Shown: positions 47,101 to 61,139, counted from the stretch's first letter. The stretch is DNA of 64,000 bases from Rachycentron canadum (GCA_038496675.1 CM076659.1:9407965-9471964), one strand, 5' to 3'. Translations and numbers: made by a program. The notes: generated by a model from the letters alone, not told the origin.

Positions 47101-48926
47101 AAATATTCATATTTGCTTTCTTGTTGTGAATGAAATGGAAAGATTAATTCCACTTCTAATGTCTCTGTGCTAGCATCAACCTCTTGCCAGCAGCTAGTTA
47201 GCCTAGCTTAGCATAATGACGGGAAATATTTGCAAAGAGCCAACCGGGCTCTGTCCAAAAGTAAGAAAGACTTCCTGCCAGCCCCTCTGAAGCCCACTAA
47301 TTGACGTTACATTTTGACCTAGTGGTTTTACATGGGGCTTAAGTGCTGGACAATTTCTTGGCCAGCTACAGTGTCCTTCCAGCTTGGCTGGTAGGTTTGT
47401 CACCTTTGCGCAGATCCAATATTCACTGTTTCCCTCAGTTTCCAGTCTTTATGCTGAGCTAAGATAGCCCATTGCTGGCTGTAGATAGAAGCGACAGACA
47501 GATATGAGAATGCTATCAATCCTCTCACTGAACCCTCTGTAACAAACCCAACATGTTGAAGTATTCCTGACAGCTCTGACAGTGAAACACATTTCAACAC
47601 TTATAGAATGACATAAAATGTGATGACAACAAAGCCTTGAAATCTGTACAGAAAAGTATGTTTTAATAGCCAATTTTTTCCTTGTGAGATATTAAAGAGG
47701 TAAGTGTGGTTAAGTGGTGATCACCACTGAACACATGGAAGCAATTTCTCAGGCCTGCTTACCAGAAATTCAGAGATAGAATCAGCACCAGAGGGAAATC
47801 AAGGGAATGCAGCTAAATGGTTTCTGGTAGTTTATAGAGTGTGAGAGGAATTAACGCTGCGTACACACTACCTGGGTATTAACATATATGTGCTCCCTGC
47901 ATGTATGTCTGTCTATAGAACACACACAGAGGCAGACAGGCCAACACAGACATGCTGACATGTGAACAGACGGATGCACACACAGACATACCGTAAACAT
48001 ACACACACACATACAGAACAGTGCAGAGAAAGCCCATGTAGGTGTGAATGTTTAACAGCTTGTGATCATGTAAGCCCAGTAACCCAGCTTGATACAGAGA
48101 CTTGGTTTTGGTGCGATGTGAGGGACATGTCTCTCAGTAAATGTTCAGTGTCTGCAGCTGTTTGAATTTAAACGGACAGGGGGGGTTCCTTTTTTTTTTT
48201 TTTTTTCAAGGAGGCAGCAACCAGAGAGCCATTTCCCCCATGATGATTTAATGTGGCCAAGAGAGCTGCATGCAATCTGTCCCACTGTGCCTCAGAAAAC
48301 AGAGTAGTGGGGGGGACAAGGTTATGTATGATCAAGTATGTTTTTATATGCTCCATATCTCAGCTGAGAGATGGTCAAGAATACATTTAGCCAACATCAC
48401 CATCTGACCCCCTACATCTCAGGTTTATGACATCCTTAAAAAACACAGCTGCATAACCCCCCATGAGAGCTTTAAAATGTTTCTGAAAAAGATGATATTT
48501 TGGAGATTGACGAGGTAAAAGGCTCTTTTATGGCGCAAATAATCATATATCAGGCTTTTAACATGGAGCAAACATCTCAAAGCAAACAACATACATAACT
48601 AGTATTACTACTACAGCTTCTATTACAAATAACATTTTATGTGTTATTTGAAGTTTTTATATGTATTTTACAACTGTATCTAAGTTCTGACTGACAAAAT
48701 GACTATAGGCAAAGAGGATCTGGAGTCAATTGTGCATCTGCTAGTGCATCCAAAGAACTCAATCATGCCCATACTGAAACAATAAGTGATACACATGACT
48801 CTAAATTGAATCTTACGATAATCTTTTGTTTGTTTTTATGTAGATCTCACCTGTTGCTGTGGAAACACCAAGGATCCTGCAGACGCACTCCACTACAATC
48901 CACCATACACTCTCTGAGTTCCCCAT
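44200..48926 (-). CDS. tmem72: Transmembrane protein 72, 5 exons, 260 aa
   Basis: Multi-pass membrane protein of unknown molecular function; the human gene is expressed mainly in kidney. Exons, 5' to 3': 48926-48851, 46381-46315, 45346-45275, 45060-44921, 44627-44200; total 783 nt with matching phases. Four hydrophobic segments are visible (about 8-33, 42-70, 93-112, 115-132). The third contains CFLHPVLVWHAVIPGSML, nearly identical to human TMEM72. The start (RILGVSTATV) and VGVETLQQGEF also align, and the acidic tail ends with TTSDTAPMI, matching the conserved TTSDT-P-I. Human protein is 275 aa. The gene lies upstream of rassf4 on the same strand, as in human. A plus-strand open frame at 44186-44539 is only its antisense shadow. 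Confidence 0.92.
45655..45925. repeat. Teleost GT-flanked interspersed repeat in tmem72 intron
   Basis: GT-rich ends enclose TTCTTGGGGTCCACTGTCC, AACTGCTGTTTGAGAGTAAG, GAGAAGGCATTATTTCACTG and GGTCCCCA. This order of blocks is a widespread fish repeat that I recognise; the copy is diverged. Confidence 0.6.
47186..47479. mobile_element. MITE-like element with about 41-bp terminal inverted repeats
   Basis: Left end GCCAGCAGCTAGTTAGCCTA... (47186-47226) and right end (47439-47479) are inverted copies; both contain TTAGCATAA/TTATGCT and GGGAAA/TTTCC. The 294-bp body has no coding capacity. The sequence belongs to a teleost repeat also seen at 3416-3565. It lies in tmem72 intron 1. Non-autonomous DNA transposon is the likely class; the target-site duplication was not determined and the true ends may lie further out. 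Confidence 0.65.
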
Positions 48927-50907
48927 GACCTCAAATACTTCTTCCTCTCTTGCCAGTGTTTAAGAAATATTACACTTCACACCTTTTAAACAATATCTGA
49001 AATAGCCGGTGACCTAATAGCTACTAAACCACCATTCTAGACACATAATTGACTGTCAGCTAAATGGATGGTTGTCAGTAAAAAAGTCGGGTAATCCATG
49101 AGCACCATAATGTGGAACCTCTTAAACTGGTCTAGTTTACCTCAGAAAAGTTTGTGACTCACTGCCCTTGTTGCTCCAATAAGTGCTAATCAGCCTCACA
49201 CACACACACAGACACACACACACACAGTATAACAACGGCACTTTGAGCTGCTTTAGCATTCCACCGTGTCGTCTACGTCAAGGTGAAATGGCTTAGCTCA
49301 GGGTCGCTTTAGCACTGTATCACATTTATCATTGGAGCTGGTTAAAAATTATCTGTGAAGAATTAATACAAAACTAACTCATATACACATGCTTGTACAT
49401 ACATATATACACACGTATTTGGAATTAGCAATAATTTGTATGCTCAACAAGAGCTGTGACCTTGTTTCCCAACCCCTTGTATTGTACCCTCCCAACACCT
49501 TGCTTTTGTTTTAACTCTGGGTAATTTCACCTTGTTGTGTGCATTGTGTGGTAATCAAACCATCAAAAAATGCAGTCATACATGAAGAATCCAGTTTGAC
49601 AAACATTTGTTAAAAGACTATTTCAGCTAGAATGAATGCAGCTTGCATCACTAAACAAAAAGCAATGTTTTCATGCTTCGAAATATTACAAACAAGTTAC
49701 CCTTTATTTATTTTGATGCAACACCGACTCTGTATCTTGTGAATAGTGTGGCAAAGCAATGGATATGGGATAAAATACCACAACAAACAGACTCTTTGAC
49801 ACATTTACACATACATTAATGCAAGCAAACATAATCGGTTGATGCAGGTTTGGCTGAGGTGTAATCTTGTTCAGGCACAGCAGAGGCCTACTGGAATGAG
49901 CGGTTAGAGTCACACACTCCCTGACTCCTGGTAGGGGCCAAAGTAAGCTACATAAATCTCCTTAAATCTCTAACAAAGACATTTTTGTGTTTTTGTACTC
50001 ATTACACTTGTTTCCGGCTTAACATTCAAGGTTATTTGTGGCATTTACTGTATGGTATGGAGTGTAAGTGTGTACGATCTGTGCTGCAAAAACTTAAAAA
50101 AACTAAAAAAATGACTCTTTACTTTTCTAGGGATGGCATTGAGCTGCATATAGAGCATCTACAGGCTGTAACTATTGGCTTAAGGTATTAAATACTACTA
50201 ATGCACAATCCTCTAAAGAGTTTTGTCTTTTTATCTACCTCTTTCATTCATTGAGACTATGCATGTACACATACACTCACTGTAACATGCTGAAAAAAAA
50301 ATGCACTACTGTTTGACCACCCACTGCCAGTGATTTGATTGATAAAAGCACAATGAAGAAATCTTAATTAAATCACATGAATGTTTAGACTGCAGTGCAT
50401 TATTGCATATAAACCAGACATAGATGAGCTATAGGAATTTGTGCCACACACGTTAACTGAGCCTCACCATAATGGCCAAAGCAGGCTGCTATGTTTATGT
50501 TTATTTAACACATTTGACCCTCACCATGACATGAAAAACAACCAGATAAAAACATAATGTATTGTAATATTCACTGTGTTGTGAGGGTGTCATTGCTGTC
50601 ATGTTCTGTACATTATGAGTTTTATTTTAATTGCCAGGGTTATGCCAGAAGGTTATTTAAATAATTGCGACTGATTGTAAATCTAATGTTACAGTATAAA
50701 TACAAGCTCATGTTTTCATTTTGGTCTGTGCAGCAATACAGACATGGACAGATCTCTCCTCAACACACAACTCGACCACCTGACCTCCCTTCCTCCTTCC
50801 AAACTTTCACTCGCCTGCTCACACATTCTCTCATCTTGTAATCATCCCTGCTTTATGCCTTCTCATCATCACAGCTTCACACCGTCTACCCCCACCCCAC
50901 ACCCCAC

Positions 50908-50908
<1 letters not shown>

Positions 50909-50940
<32 letters not shown>
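50909..50940. repeat. (CA)n microsatellite
   Basis: 32 bp of CA inside a C/T-rich stretch. Confidence 0.95.
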
Positions 50941-50942
<2 letters not shown>

Positions 50943-51089
50943 TCCTCCTATCCTTTCCTCACTGTGCCCATGGGCATGGGACTGGAAATTATGGCACTCT
51001 CTCTCTTTCTTTCTCTGTCTACTTCCTCCATCCCCTCCTCCTCTTCTGGCCTCTCTCAGGCCGGCATGGGCGTCTGGTGCCCGTCAGAA

Positions 51090-51250
51090 CCAGTGAAACC
51101 AGCTCTAATTATAATTACACCAGCAGTTTTATTACCCTGCTACATTGCTTTATTCCGGCAGTCTCTCCATAATCACCTCCTACAGGCTGTTTTATCTAAA
51201 GGCTGAAGGAGGGCTGTGAAATAAAGGCTTGGCTAATTTCAACACAATAC
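51090..51250. promoter_or_regulatory. Possible conserved enhancer-like stretch
   Basis: Non-repetitive sequence with clustered homeodomain-type cores (CTAATTATAATTACAC at 51104-51119, TTTATTACC at 51127-51135, TTTTATCT near 51191) between repeat-rich flanks. Offered only as a candidate; conservation was not tested. Confidence 0.2.
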
Positions 51251-53989
51251 ATTAATATTTCTTAAAATATGAAGATAAAAGCTTTACTAGATGCTTTGGG
51301 ACTATTACACCTCATGTGCAGTCATACAGCACCAGGTGCCCTGCTATGGTGGAGATTAATTACTAAATCTACAAATGAAGGGAGCCAACAAGTGGATGTG
51401 TTGGTAGATTGCAGCCATGAAGTGACTTCAATGATCACAGTCTTGTTATTGTATTAACCCTATGAGACATTTATGCTGAAACTGACCAGTAACAAAGTGC
51501 CTTGTCCTTTTCATCTCATTTTTAGCAATAGCTAAAGGTCAGGAGCATCACCCACAGAGATGATGCGCAGGCATGGGAAAGTGCAGGAAAACTGTGTGGT
51601 TGTGAAATAGACATGAATCATGGACAAGATTTTTGGAAGACAGAGAGGATGTGTAATGTTTATTATCTAACAGTCAGTGCAGATTATATTCATTATTGCA
51701 AAGATCTGTACAGAGCCCCCCCCCCCCCACAATTTTAAAGTAAAGTTACAATTAGTAGTGCACTATATAAATCAGATCAGGTTTACTTTATCAGATCACA
51801 TTTCTTTACCTGGTGCAGGACTTAAACAAAGTGAACACAATCTGAACACACAATTTGGAATATAGCAATATATGTCCGCAATAACAATTGTTTGTTTCTT
51901 GGTGTCAGTAGAAACGCACAGTAAACACTTGTCCTCTAAATTGATATGACAATCTTATTTGCCTATTTACACATGTGGCAGACATGATCAATTATGCGGA
52001 GTTGTGTTTGTGTTTAACTGCCGAATGTAAGTACACTATGTAATCTCCCTTTTGCTCTGTTTTGGTCTCCACCATCCCTTAGCAAAGACATATGAACTTT
52101 AGCTGCTAAATGTTCCAAAATAAACTAAACTATAACTATTTACAATAAATAATGTTGATGTACTCTTCAGACTGCAAATGTAGACACAGTGAATAGTAGG
52201 CAGACAGCGCCACACGTACATGGTGGGGTTTTACCATGAGCTCAAGTGTGCTTAATTTTGACTGGCAGACCGTGAGAGGTGTGAGAAGTCTTGAATTCTG
52301 TTCACACAAGATGCAAATGAGCTGGCTGGAGACAACATGTAAATGTCTAGTTTGAATCCATCAAACCAGCATATACATATACACTATGTGTGCATGTAGA
52401 ACTGTGAGTGTTAATCTTTGACTTCAAAAATGGACTAAATAAATACTTATTCACAGCTTCTCTTCCAAAGCTAATGTCAAACTGTCACATCTTCTGTGTT
52501 TCAGTTCAGTTTCAGTTGGTTTTGATTTGAGCAGGGCTAAGTCTCAGGCTACAATAAGAGTATATGACTTTGATCTGCTGTGTGCATTGAGCACATAAGA
52601 CTGAGGTCATCAACTGCTTAGTGGTTATTGTGTTTGCAGATCACTCTCCGTCCTTTCATTTTGAATGACAGTGTATTATTATAATGTTGAGCCAACACAG
52701 TGCTTCCTCATTTTCCCATCACTAACCTGTCTCCTCCTCAATGCAAAGATTTTTAGTTTGCTGTCTTTCATCTGTCATCCTTGTCTTCTCACCAGCTCAC
52801 AGACAGACCCAGTTAACAGAAACAACTTAACTCGTTTGACTCTGACAAATGCCATCAGAGGAGCTGTCCTGATGAGTGATTTCTTTTTCGGCAGATGAGA
52901 GGATGACAAAAGGCATCCTGTCAGACTAGTCCGGTGTTTTTACATCTGGTCATTACATTGAGTATCAACAGGGCTACATCGTCCTTACACGTTGTCTGGC
53001 AGGGGCAAGGTGAAGGAATGCAGTACAAAGTGAGAGGGTATTGCCTCTCAAGCCTTCATATAAGCACGCACTCATATGTGTGCACACCATTTGATTCACA
53101 CACTGATAGTGAACAGAAAAGAGAACTGTAAGCAATCAGAGTTTGGCCTTGGTACTGAGGGGTTATGATATTTTTTCCTCAATTGCTGTACAAAAGAAAA
53201 TTTCTGTCTCATGAGTACTTATTCTGTGGTTAGAGTGCAAAGTCATTAAAGATGGAGTATTTGCCCTGTTACTAAGAGGTTGCAGCACAAACCCAGGCCC
53301 CACTGTTCCCTCTGGAGCGATGGCAGCCTCACATGTGGCCCGATTGGCCGATGTTTGCTTTGCTGCACATGCTTTCTTCAGCAATTCAAATCCAATACGA
53401 GGAAGTGGATCTAAAATGATTTATAAATATGAATAAAACATTGAGCACACAGTATTCTCCCTTTAAAACATATAGCTGTATCGCTGTATAGCATCATCTC
53501 CCTTGTGATAATATCTGAGATGGTGCAGCATTTCATTGTAAACAGAAAAACTGCTTCATGAGATAGTTCAGCATTCTTTTAATGGTATCCAAACCTCAGT
53601 CATAAAAATCTGCTCTTCATTTCTTCTCTGTTCCAACTCAGGAGTAGAAGAAAAGCTTTCACGGTAATCTGGCCTGGCTGTAAAGAGTTTCTGAGGAGGT
53701 CCTCAGAGACAGAATTCCTACTTTAAAGTTCACAGAGGTTTCAGAAGAGAAAAGAAGAAGTTGAACACAACAATGAATACATGACTTAGTGCAATCAGTG
53801 TTTTTCCTTCCTGAGTGAATGCCCTTCTATAGTTTATCATATTGTATGTTGGGTGATGGACAGAGCTAACCTGCAGGTTTCGGGTGACATCCCATCACAG
53901 AATTCACTGAGGGTCTTTTTGGTATGAAGTTGAAACCCTGATACTGTATTGTCCATTCAGGTGCAGTAAAATACTGAAACAGGCCGTGG

Positions 53990-54615
53990 TTGGAGTAAGT
54001 CATACACGTCCAAGTCACAAACAAGTTAACTTTCAAGTCTTAAGCAAATCCCAAGTTACTGTGGTGAGAATCAAGCAAGTCACGTTGAGTCCCTGCTGTG
54101 AGTCAAGTAAGATACAGTAAGTCAAGTTATTGCTCAGATGAAGCAAGTCTCAAATCAAGTAATACAAAATTGATGATCATCCTGAGTTTCCCGCTTAAAA
54201 GACTGTGGGGAAAAGTTTCATTTAATCAACAACATGAATTAAAAGTGCTGCAGCTGCTTATACCTTATAAAACTGATAATATTATAAATGATATTAGACT
54301 TTTTGTTGCAATGTAGAATCCGGATCTGCGACTATAGCCCCCGACTGTGGCAATTATTACTTAATAATAATCATAATTATTATTATGATTATTATCATTA
54401 TACCACCAACCTATGTCTGTTAATTTTTCAGCATGATTAACCAAATGTATGGAACCGATTTGCACCGAACTTACAGCTGGTCTGCCATCTCTTGGTGGGT
54501 TGCCAGGTTTGTCTTTTATCAAAATTAAAAGACTCCACATATTATATATTATTATGATATTATCAAGTCTTTTATCAGTCTTAGTCAAGCAAGTCTCAAA
54601 TTTATGAATCACCTG
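53990..54615. repeat. AAGTC-rich dispersed repeat
   Basis: Irregularly spaced AAGTC/CAAGT words (TCCAAGTCAC, TCAAGTCTTAAG, AGCAAGTCTCAAAT occurring twice, at about 54142 and 54588) recall a repeat common in fish genomes. The middle (54240-54540) is unrelated AT-rich sequence, so this may be one element split by an insertion. Confidence 0.45.
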
Positions 54616-57113
54616 TGATAAAAAGTTACATTATATCATAACCCAAAGTGAAATACAGGAAAAAGTATACACACTATAAAATTGGTCTGAAATATCCGGT
54701 ATATAAGTGGTTGTATGGTTTTTATCTACCTTGCTGTGTACACAACTATTTTGGGGCCAGACCACTGTTGGAGACATATATCATTTTTACTGCGTGAGTG
54801 TGTAAGACACAATTATGAACATGACCTTGCCCCTCCTTTTCTCTTTTCTTTATAGTTATATATTCTTTAAAGGTCATGGGTTCATGCGTGGATGTGAAGT
54901 CATTTTGGGGTGTGTGAGTTGAATGTTGTTACTGAAGGCCCCATTACATACAAAATCATTTCATAACATCAGGTTGCAGTCAACATTTGTTTGATATAAT
55001 ATGTTTTCAGTGCAACATAAGGACACTCTCACAGCCCCAAGTCATAGGTGCAGTGATTGAAAAATTAAATGGTAAGTAGGATAATCTAGAATGTCAAAAG
55101 GCAACTACATGCAAAATTGGCTTTGCAAAGTGGAAAACCAGTTCAACTCAACCAACAGGGATGCAAGGGGCATATATGGTACGCAGTACAAATACACCCA
55201 ACTGGCATCCAACACAATGACTTACTTTATATTGAAGCATTTATGTAAGTTTGTCTATCCACTGTGTGTGTGTGTCAAGGTCACAAACCAGGAGTGGATT
55301 TACCAGTCTCACAGGCCCAGACAGATGGTGATAAGTTTTGTATTTCTATGTTTCTGGGCCACTGGAAACCAGAGCAGAGAAAGTGCAGCTCCTGTTTGAC
55401 TGGACATCATGGATTTGGATGAAGGCATGTTTGGAAAGGTGAGGGATTCCAGAGGATTAAATGACTGGTAGAAACTTGGACTGTTTCTAGTTGTGTCCTT
55501 TGTCCTTCAGGCAGTAAAAAACACCACAGGGGCCAGTGTACAGTCTCTTCCAAAGGCACAACCCCTAATTCCGTGGCTGACTTTTACAATTGCCAGCTCT
55601 GTATAAAGACAGCTAATATATTGGATGATTAACTTCAAGATCCGGGTTAAGAGAGTAGAATCATGTCCTATTATGTGACACATTATAAACACCATATCAT
55701 TAGTCATGCTTTGTGCCCTCATACTAAATATCAAAAGAGAAGTCATCAGCCTTGCAATCCTTTACATATGGCTGTGTTTTGTGAGTGTGTGTGGTGGTCA
55801 GGGTGAGGGCCATTCTTCAGCCTGGTTAAATGTTTCCATCCAGCAGAGTCTTGCTAACTGCAGCTGTTTGCTCAATTGCACCAATGAAAGAAGGCCTCGA
55901 TCAAGGACAGCCTGCCGGGGAGATTTCTACGGCTGATTTGCAAGTTTGCATGCACATGCTTCATGCGTACGTGCAAATGCACGCATCTATGAACAGATGG
56001 GCATATATTGGGGAAATAGGCAGAGTTTTTGAAGAATGTAATTATTATGCAGGGAGCAAAATTATGTTTTTGTTCAATTTGTGAAGCAGTGAGAGTGGAG
56101 TCAAACATCATAACAAGACAGATTTGTTAACTTAATTATTAGATCAGTTAAAAAGAGCAGAGTAGACATCACACAGCCAATGAGCTGTAGTTCAACTAAA
56201 TCCTCTCCTCTCAGAATACTCTAAATACTTTCTAATATTTTAATTCCCCAAGCAAAGTAATTCTCTGTAGTGTTATGAAAATAGACATATTTGATTAAAT
56301 AAATTCAGAAAGAGTTTATTCTGGCATTCACAAACTTGTTGGTCTAATGAGAGGGGAGCAAAGGTTTTCTTTGGTAAGACTACAACTTTAACTTTATGGT
56401 AATAATGGCTGCAGCATGTCCAGAGTGTATATATTTGTGTGTCCACCTGTCACATACATAAATCAAATCAGACTCATGAGAGGACACACAGGAGGAATGC
56501 TCTCTAATTACTCTGTTTCCATAGTTGGATGTGCTTACAAATTTTGAGTGACAACAGATGTGGACCGTGGAAATGAAAAAACATTATGCTTCATGATCTA
56601 AATAACAGAAAAAATGTAGATTTTAAAATCCACAGTCTAGTTTCTATAATACCAAACAGAATTGTGTAAATATTTGAGATTTGAGATGGACTAAAACAGG
56701 GTTGAATACAGGAGTAAACAAAGTGTCAAAGGAGAACGCAACCACTGTCAGAATGATGTGTTTGGCTCTGGCTATGGATTGGTTTGCCAGTATGCTGGTT
56801 GCCTGTCACTCCTGCCTGACCTTTCACTGCTCCTCTATGAACCTGTGACCCCGTTTGACCACACAGAAGCACTCTATCAGCAGGGTCATGGCTGCGCTTT
56901 AACCCTCTCTACTGCTCCGGCTACGGAGTTGTAAGACATATGTTGAAGTGCAAGGACGTCCTTAACGCTCAAAAGTCTCCTCATGGGCCTGACATCATGG
57001 GTCATCCTCGTTACTGTGGCAGCAAGAGTTCATAGTGGTTTTGGGGTTATTTAAACAGTCAGATGATTCAAATAATGGGGGAGGGGGATCACAGAAGTGT
57101 GTGTGTGTGTGTG

Positions 57114-57511
57114 NNNNNNNNNNNNNNNNNNNNNNNNNNNNNNNNNNNNNNNNNNNNNNNNNNNNNNNNNNNNNNNNNNNNNNNNNNNNNNNNNNNNNNN
57201 NNNNNNNNNNNNNNNNNNNNNNNNNNNNNNNNNNNNNNNNNNNNNNNNNNNNNNNNNNNNNNNNNNNNNNNNNNNNNNNNNNNNNNNNNNNNNNNNNNNN
57301 NNNNNNNNNNNNNNNNNNNNNNNNNNNNNNNNNNNNNNNNNNNNNNNNNNNNNNNNNNNNNNNNNNNNNNNNNNNNNNNNNNNNNNNNNNNNNNNNNNNN
57401 NNNNNNNNNNNNNNNNNNNNNNNNNNNNNNNNNNNNNNNNNNNNNNNNNNNNNNNNNNNNNNNNNNNNNNNNNNNNNNNNNNNNNNNNNNNNNNNNNNNN
57501 NNNNNNNNNNN
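57114..57511. other. Assembly gap (398 N)
   Basis: Run of N between a (GT)n tract (57098-57113) and a G13 run (57512-57524); the G run at the gap edge looks like a gap-filling or homopolymer artefact. Confidence 1.
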
Positions 57512-60500
57512 GGGGGGGGGGGGGTGATGTGAAAAATTGACAGAAAAATTGAAAAGGGAAGGATCAATTCCATTATTGGTGAGCAGTTGACGGTGAGGTC
57601 GATAGGATTCATACTGCTGAGTGCTTGTAAAAATGTGAGAGGAAAGCTAAAAGCAAAGCAAAAGCTCTCAATTCCAGGTTTTAGAGGAAGTGGTGACTAT
57701 GAGGTGCAAAATCCCAAGGGTCCCTTTTCATCCAGGGGCATTTGTCTAAATGGAGAAACTCAGCAAAGTAATAAGTCATGCATGAAATGTGTTTTTATAC
57801 TTAACAAAGCACAGAAACAAAACACAGGAGTTTAACACATCCTCCATGCAAACGCTTACATAAACACAAAGGAACACGATTCTCTTACAGTAACAACATC
57901 AGTAATAATGACTATAATCATTTCAGTTTATTCTAAGGAATTGAAAGTGGGTGTTATTCACTGGGGGCATATGAAATAACCTGAAAGCAAAAGTGTTTTT
58001 AGTTGCAAAGAATAGTAAAATTATAATTATTTGTTCTGCTATGATGAACCTTTGGCAGAACTCCAAGCCCCAACATGTTCAGCTCCGACATGTCATGTTT
58101 CTGATTAGAGAAGCTCTGGTTTTCATCCAGACAAATAGTTATGATTGTAAAGCATTGCTGTGATCACAAATTTCATCACCTCTGGTCTGTGAAAGAAAAA
58201 AAAAACAATAAAACTAAAAGGAAATAAAAACCCTTCTCGTTCCCAAAAATCAAAAGCAAGATTTTTCAAGCTGCATGTACATCTGATGACTTTATAGTTT
58301 GTCCTCTTCCCAACCTATTCTTCCCAGTGTTGGGGTCAGAGGTTTGGTGTGTGATTCAGCAGAGCTGTTAACCCTCACATTTGCTCCAGCTCACTTCAAC
58401 ATGGCTAAAAAGACAGAGCAGTAAACATGCCTAAAGCCCAACAGGTATCTGTGGCCGGATGTTGTGCTAACAGCCTGATTCAGCTGCATCAGGAAGGACA
58501 GTGAGATGTGACTAGAGGATTCAGCAGCGTGTTTGACACAATCAAACATGGATTAGTTAAATCCACATTGACCAAGAAACATTCAACAAGAACTACTTAG
58601 ATATTATTAATATTGCACATAACAATGATTGAAGATAATTCACTAACATATGATATACCACTGTACTTTTGAATGCAGGGACTCTACTGGTGGAGTATTT
58701 TTTTATAGTGTTCGTTGTTACTTTTGCTTATGATTTGAATGCTTTCATTGCTGCACCCAGCTGCTTTTCAGGATATAACAAAAGAGAGCTGGTATTCATT
58801 CTGCATCAGCATGATCAAATCACATGCTGTTGTATAAATATAATTAAACTCTTCACTATAAACACCAAACATTTCCATTTCAAAAGAATACTTCCCATGA
58901 CCTTAGGGAAATCCAGCAGGCTTCATTCAATCTCTGCATACCACATTCTGAGAAAGAATTTGTCGATTAGCTGGCCAGTGATGCCTGACACTGCACCTTG
59001 TCTAAATTTCATGGTCACTTTGTTTGATGGCGGCCGCACTATGATATATCCTTACAGTCCTGACCTTTAACACAGTGGCCTCTGACAACCACACACAATC
59101 TGTAAATGAGCAATACAAACATTACTGCAGGAGGTTTGTGGTCGACAGTCATGAGCCTTAACTCAACGCCATCACTCTTCAGTGTATCACTGCAGGAGGT
59201 GGAAGAATACATCGCATAATTGCAATGCAAACATCACAATATATGCAGTCAGATGAGCGCATTAAAACAAAGATTACACATTACATGGAAAAACAAAACA
59301 AACGGGGTAAAACAGTTTTCACTCATTTCATTATACTAACACGCATTATTTTCAACAGCTATACAGAGGCAAATGGCTGGCTCAAGACCCCTTGGCCTCA
59401 TGCACATACCAACATGTGCCGAACTTGTGCAAATGGCTGCAGAAGTCATGGTTTTGCTTATAAAAACAGGTGTGATAATTGACATATGCACTGTGCCATT
59501 TGTCACATGTGAGAAAAAGAAAGGGAAATGATTATGAATAAGGGTTTTATAGAGTTAATGTCTCTGACCTAACCTGTTGGCTTTTCTTCATCATAAAACA
59601 AACAAGTGATGCAAGCTTGATAAAGAACGACTCAACAAACTTGCTGTTTGGCAATGGTTGGCTTTGTTAATGTTACTGTATGAGTGTTTACATCTTCAGC
59701 GGAACACATTTTTAAAAATGGCTCATAAAAGTTGGAATGTGCTTTTGGCAAAAATGATGTTTGTCTTTTTTTTTTTAAATATGTCATAGTTCATGAACAA
59801 GTCATCAGGTAGTGAAGAACTTATTAAAACACCTATTTAATTCCAGTCTTGGTTGATTTATGTGCTGGGGAGCTTTTTGCATGTTCTCTCTACAAGGCTG
59901 CATGCTTGATGTAGACTGTCACCCACGCTTGACAAAGACAGAAAACACAGATTCTCTTTTAGGTGAAAAAGTGCAGATTTGCTGCACAAATTGAATCTGT
60001 TTTTGAGATGTTCCCCTGAGGACCCCATGAAACAAGCCTGACCACAGTCTAAACAAATGCCAGACAGATAAAGCCACAGTGAACATTTAGCACTGAAACA
60101 GACACAGACACATAGATGCAGACACACTCTACACATATATTTGAACAGAGGGATAAAGAAATACATAGAAATACACAACAATACATGTGAAAGCCCAATG
60201 TTCAAACAAATCAACTTTATAAATCAGTTATATACTTTTTAATTAAGTTAGAATTATATCAAAACAGATCAAACATTTGAATAAGGAGAAAAAAGGGTTC
60301 CTGACTCACTGTCATTCACTGTAAATGAAAGAAAATTATCATGAGGGTAAATTCTAGCTTAATCCACCAAAACTACATTGTATTTATTTACAATATTACT
60401 TTTTATTTGCATCTTTTTCAGACCTTTAACAAAAAATAATTTTGCTCTTAATACAAAAATAATGTATAATTAGCCTGTAATATAATTGTTTTTTTGTTTT

Positions 60501-61139
60501 TTGTTTTTTTTATCTGTATCACATTTCCTGTTTTTATTTCCAGAAATGCTGCTTTCAAAGGATCAAGTTTTTGGTGTAAACTTACACTGGCAGTACATAG
60601 TTACATGAGGAGACTCCTATAGTTCTTTCAGGAAGCTCATCATAAATCATACATGAGGGGACCAAGCTTCGGCCTTGTTGGAAAATCCATTTACCTGTTA
60701 TCCAGGCTTAAACTGTAGCTGTGAGGCTGGAGTGTGGACCCAGAAGCTCCAAAATGCTGCATGTGGGGGAAAGCAGCATCTGATGGTGTTTGTTGTATGG
60801 ACAAGTTGGATTATGACTGGATGAAGTGGCGTCTGTCTTTACAAGTCATAACTGCTTCAGCGGAGTGGTTACCAGTGTATGTGTTTGGGGAGGTAAAGAG
60901 AGACAGGAAACCAGCTTAATCTATCTGGATCAGTCCATTGAGCCCCAGACAGATTCAATTAAAGAAAAAAATAATTACTTCTGCCACAATAACATAACAC
61001 AGCAACAAAACAATACTGTCTCAGCCACTTAACCACTCACAGTTTGACATGTGGGCAAATATTTAAGCATAGGAGAACAAACTGAAAACTTCGATAACTG
61101 TTTTTCATTTCTTCTTGAAAGCCGTGTGGTAGGGTCCAG

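Larger units (their letters stand above)
48927..57113. other. Gene-poor region
   Basis: Upstream flank of tmem72. Only short frames on both strands, none with splice-flanked family similarity. Includes (CA)n tracts (49198-49226, 50909-50940), the AAGTC-rich repeat (53990-54615) and a homeodomain-motif-rich stretch near 51090-51250. Mammalian CXCL12 lies beyond TMEM72, but no CXCL12 exon was found here. Confidence 0.5.

Noticed and set aside
50744..51172. 142-codon plus-strand open frame
   Set aside because: Runs through C/T-rich and (CA)n sequence; composition explains the openness.
56995..57612. Open frames across the second N gap
   Set aside because: Artefact of N bases flanked by (GT)n and a G run.
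58669..59070. 133-codon plus-strand open frame as a membrane protein gene
   Set aside because: Hydrophobic start but no splice context, promoter or family similarity; AT-rich chance frame more likely.
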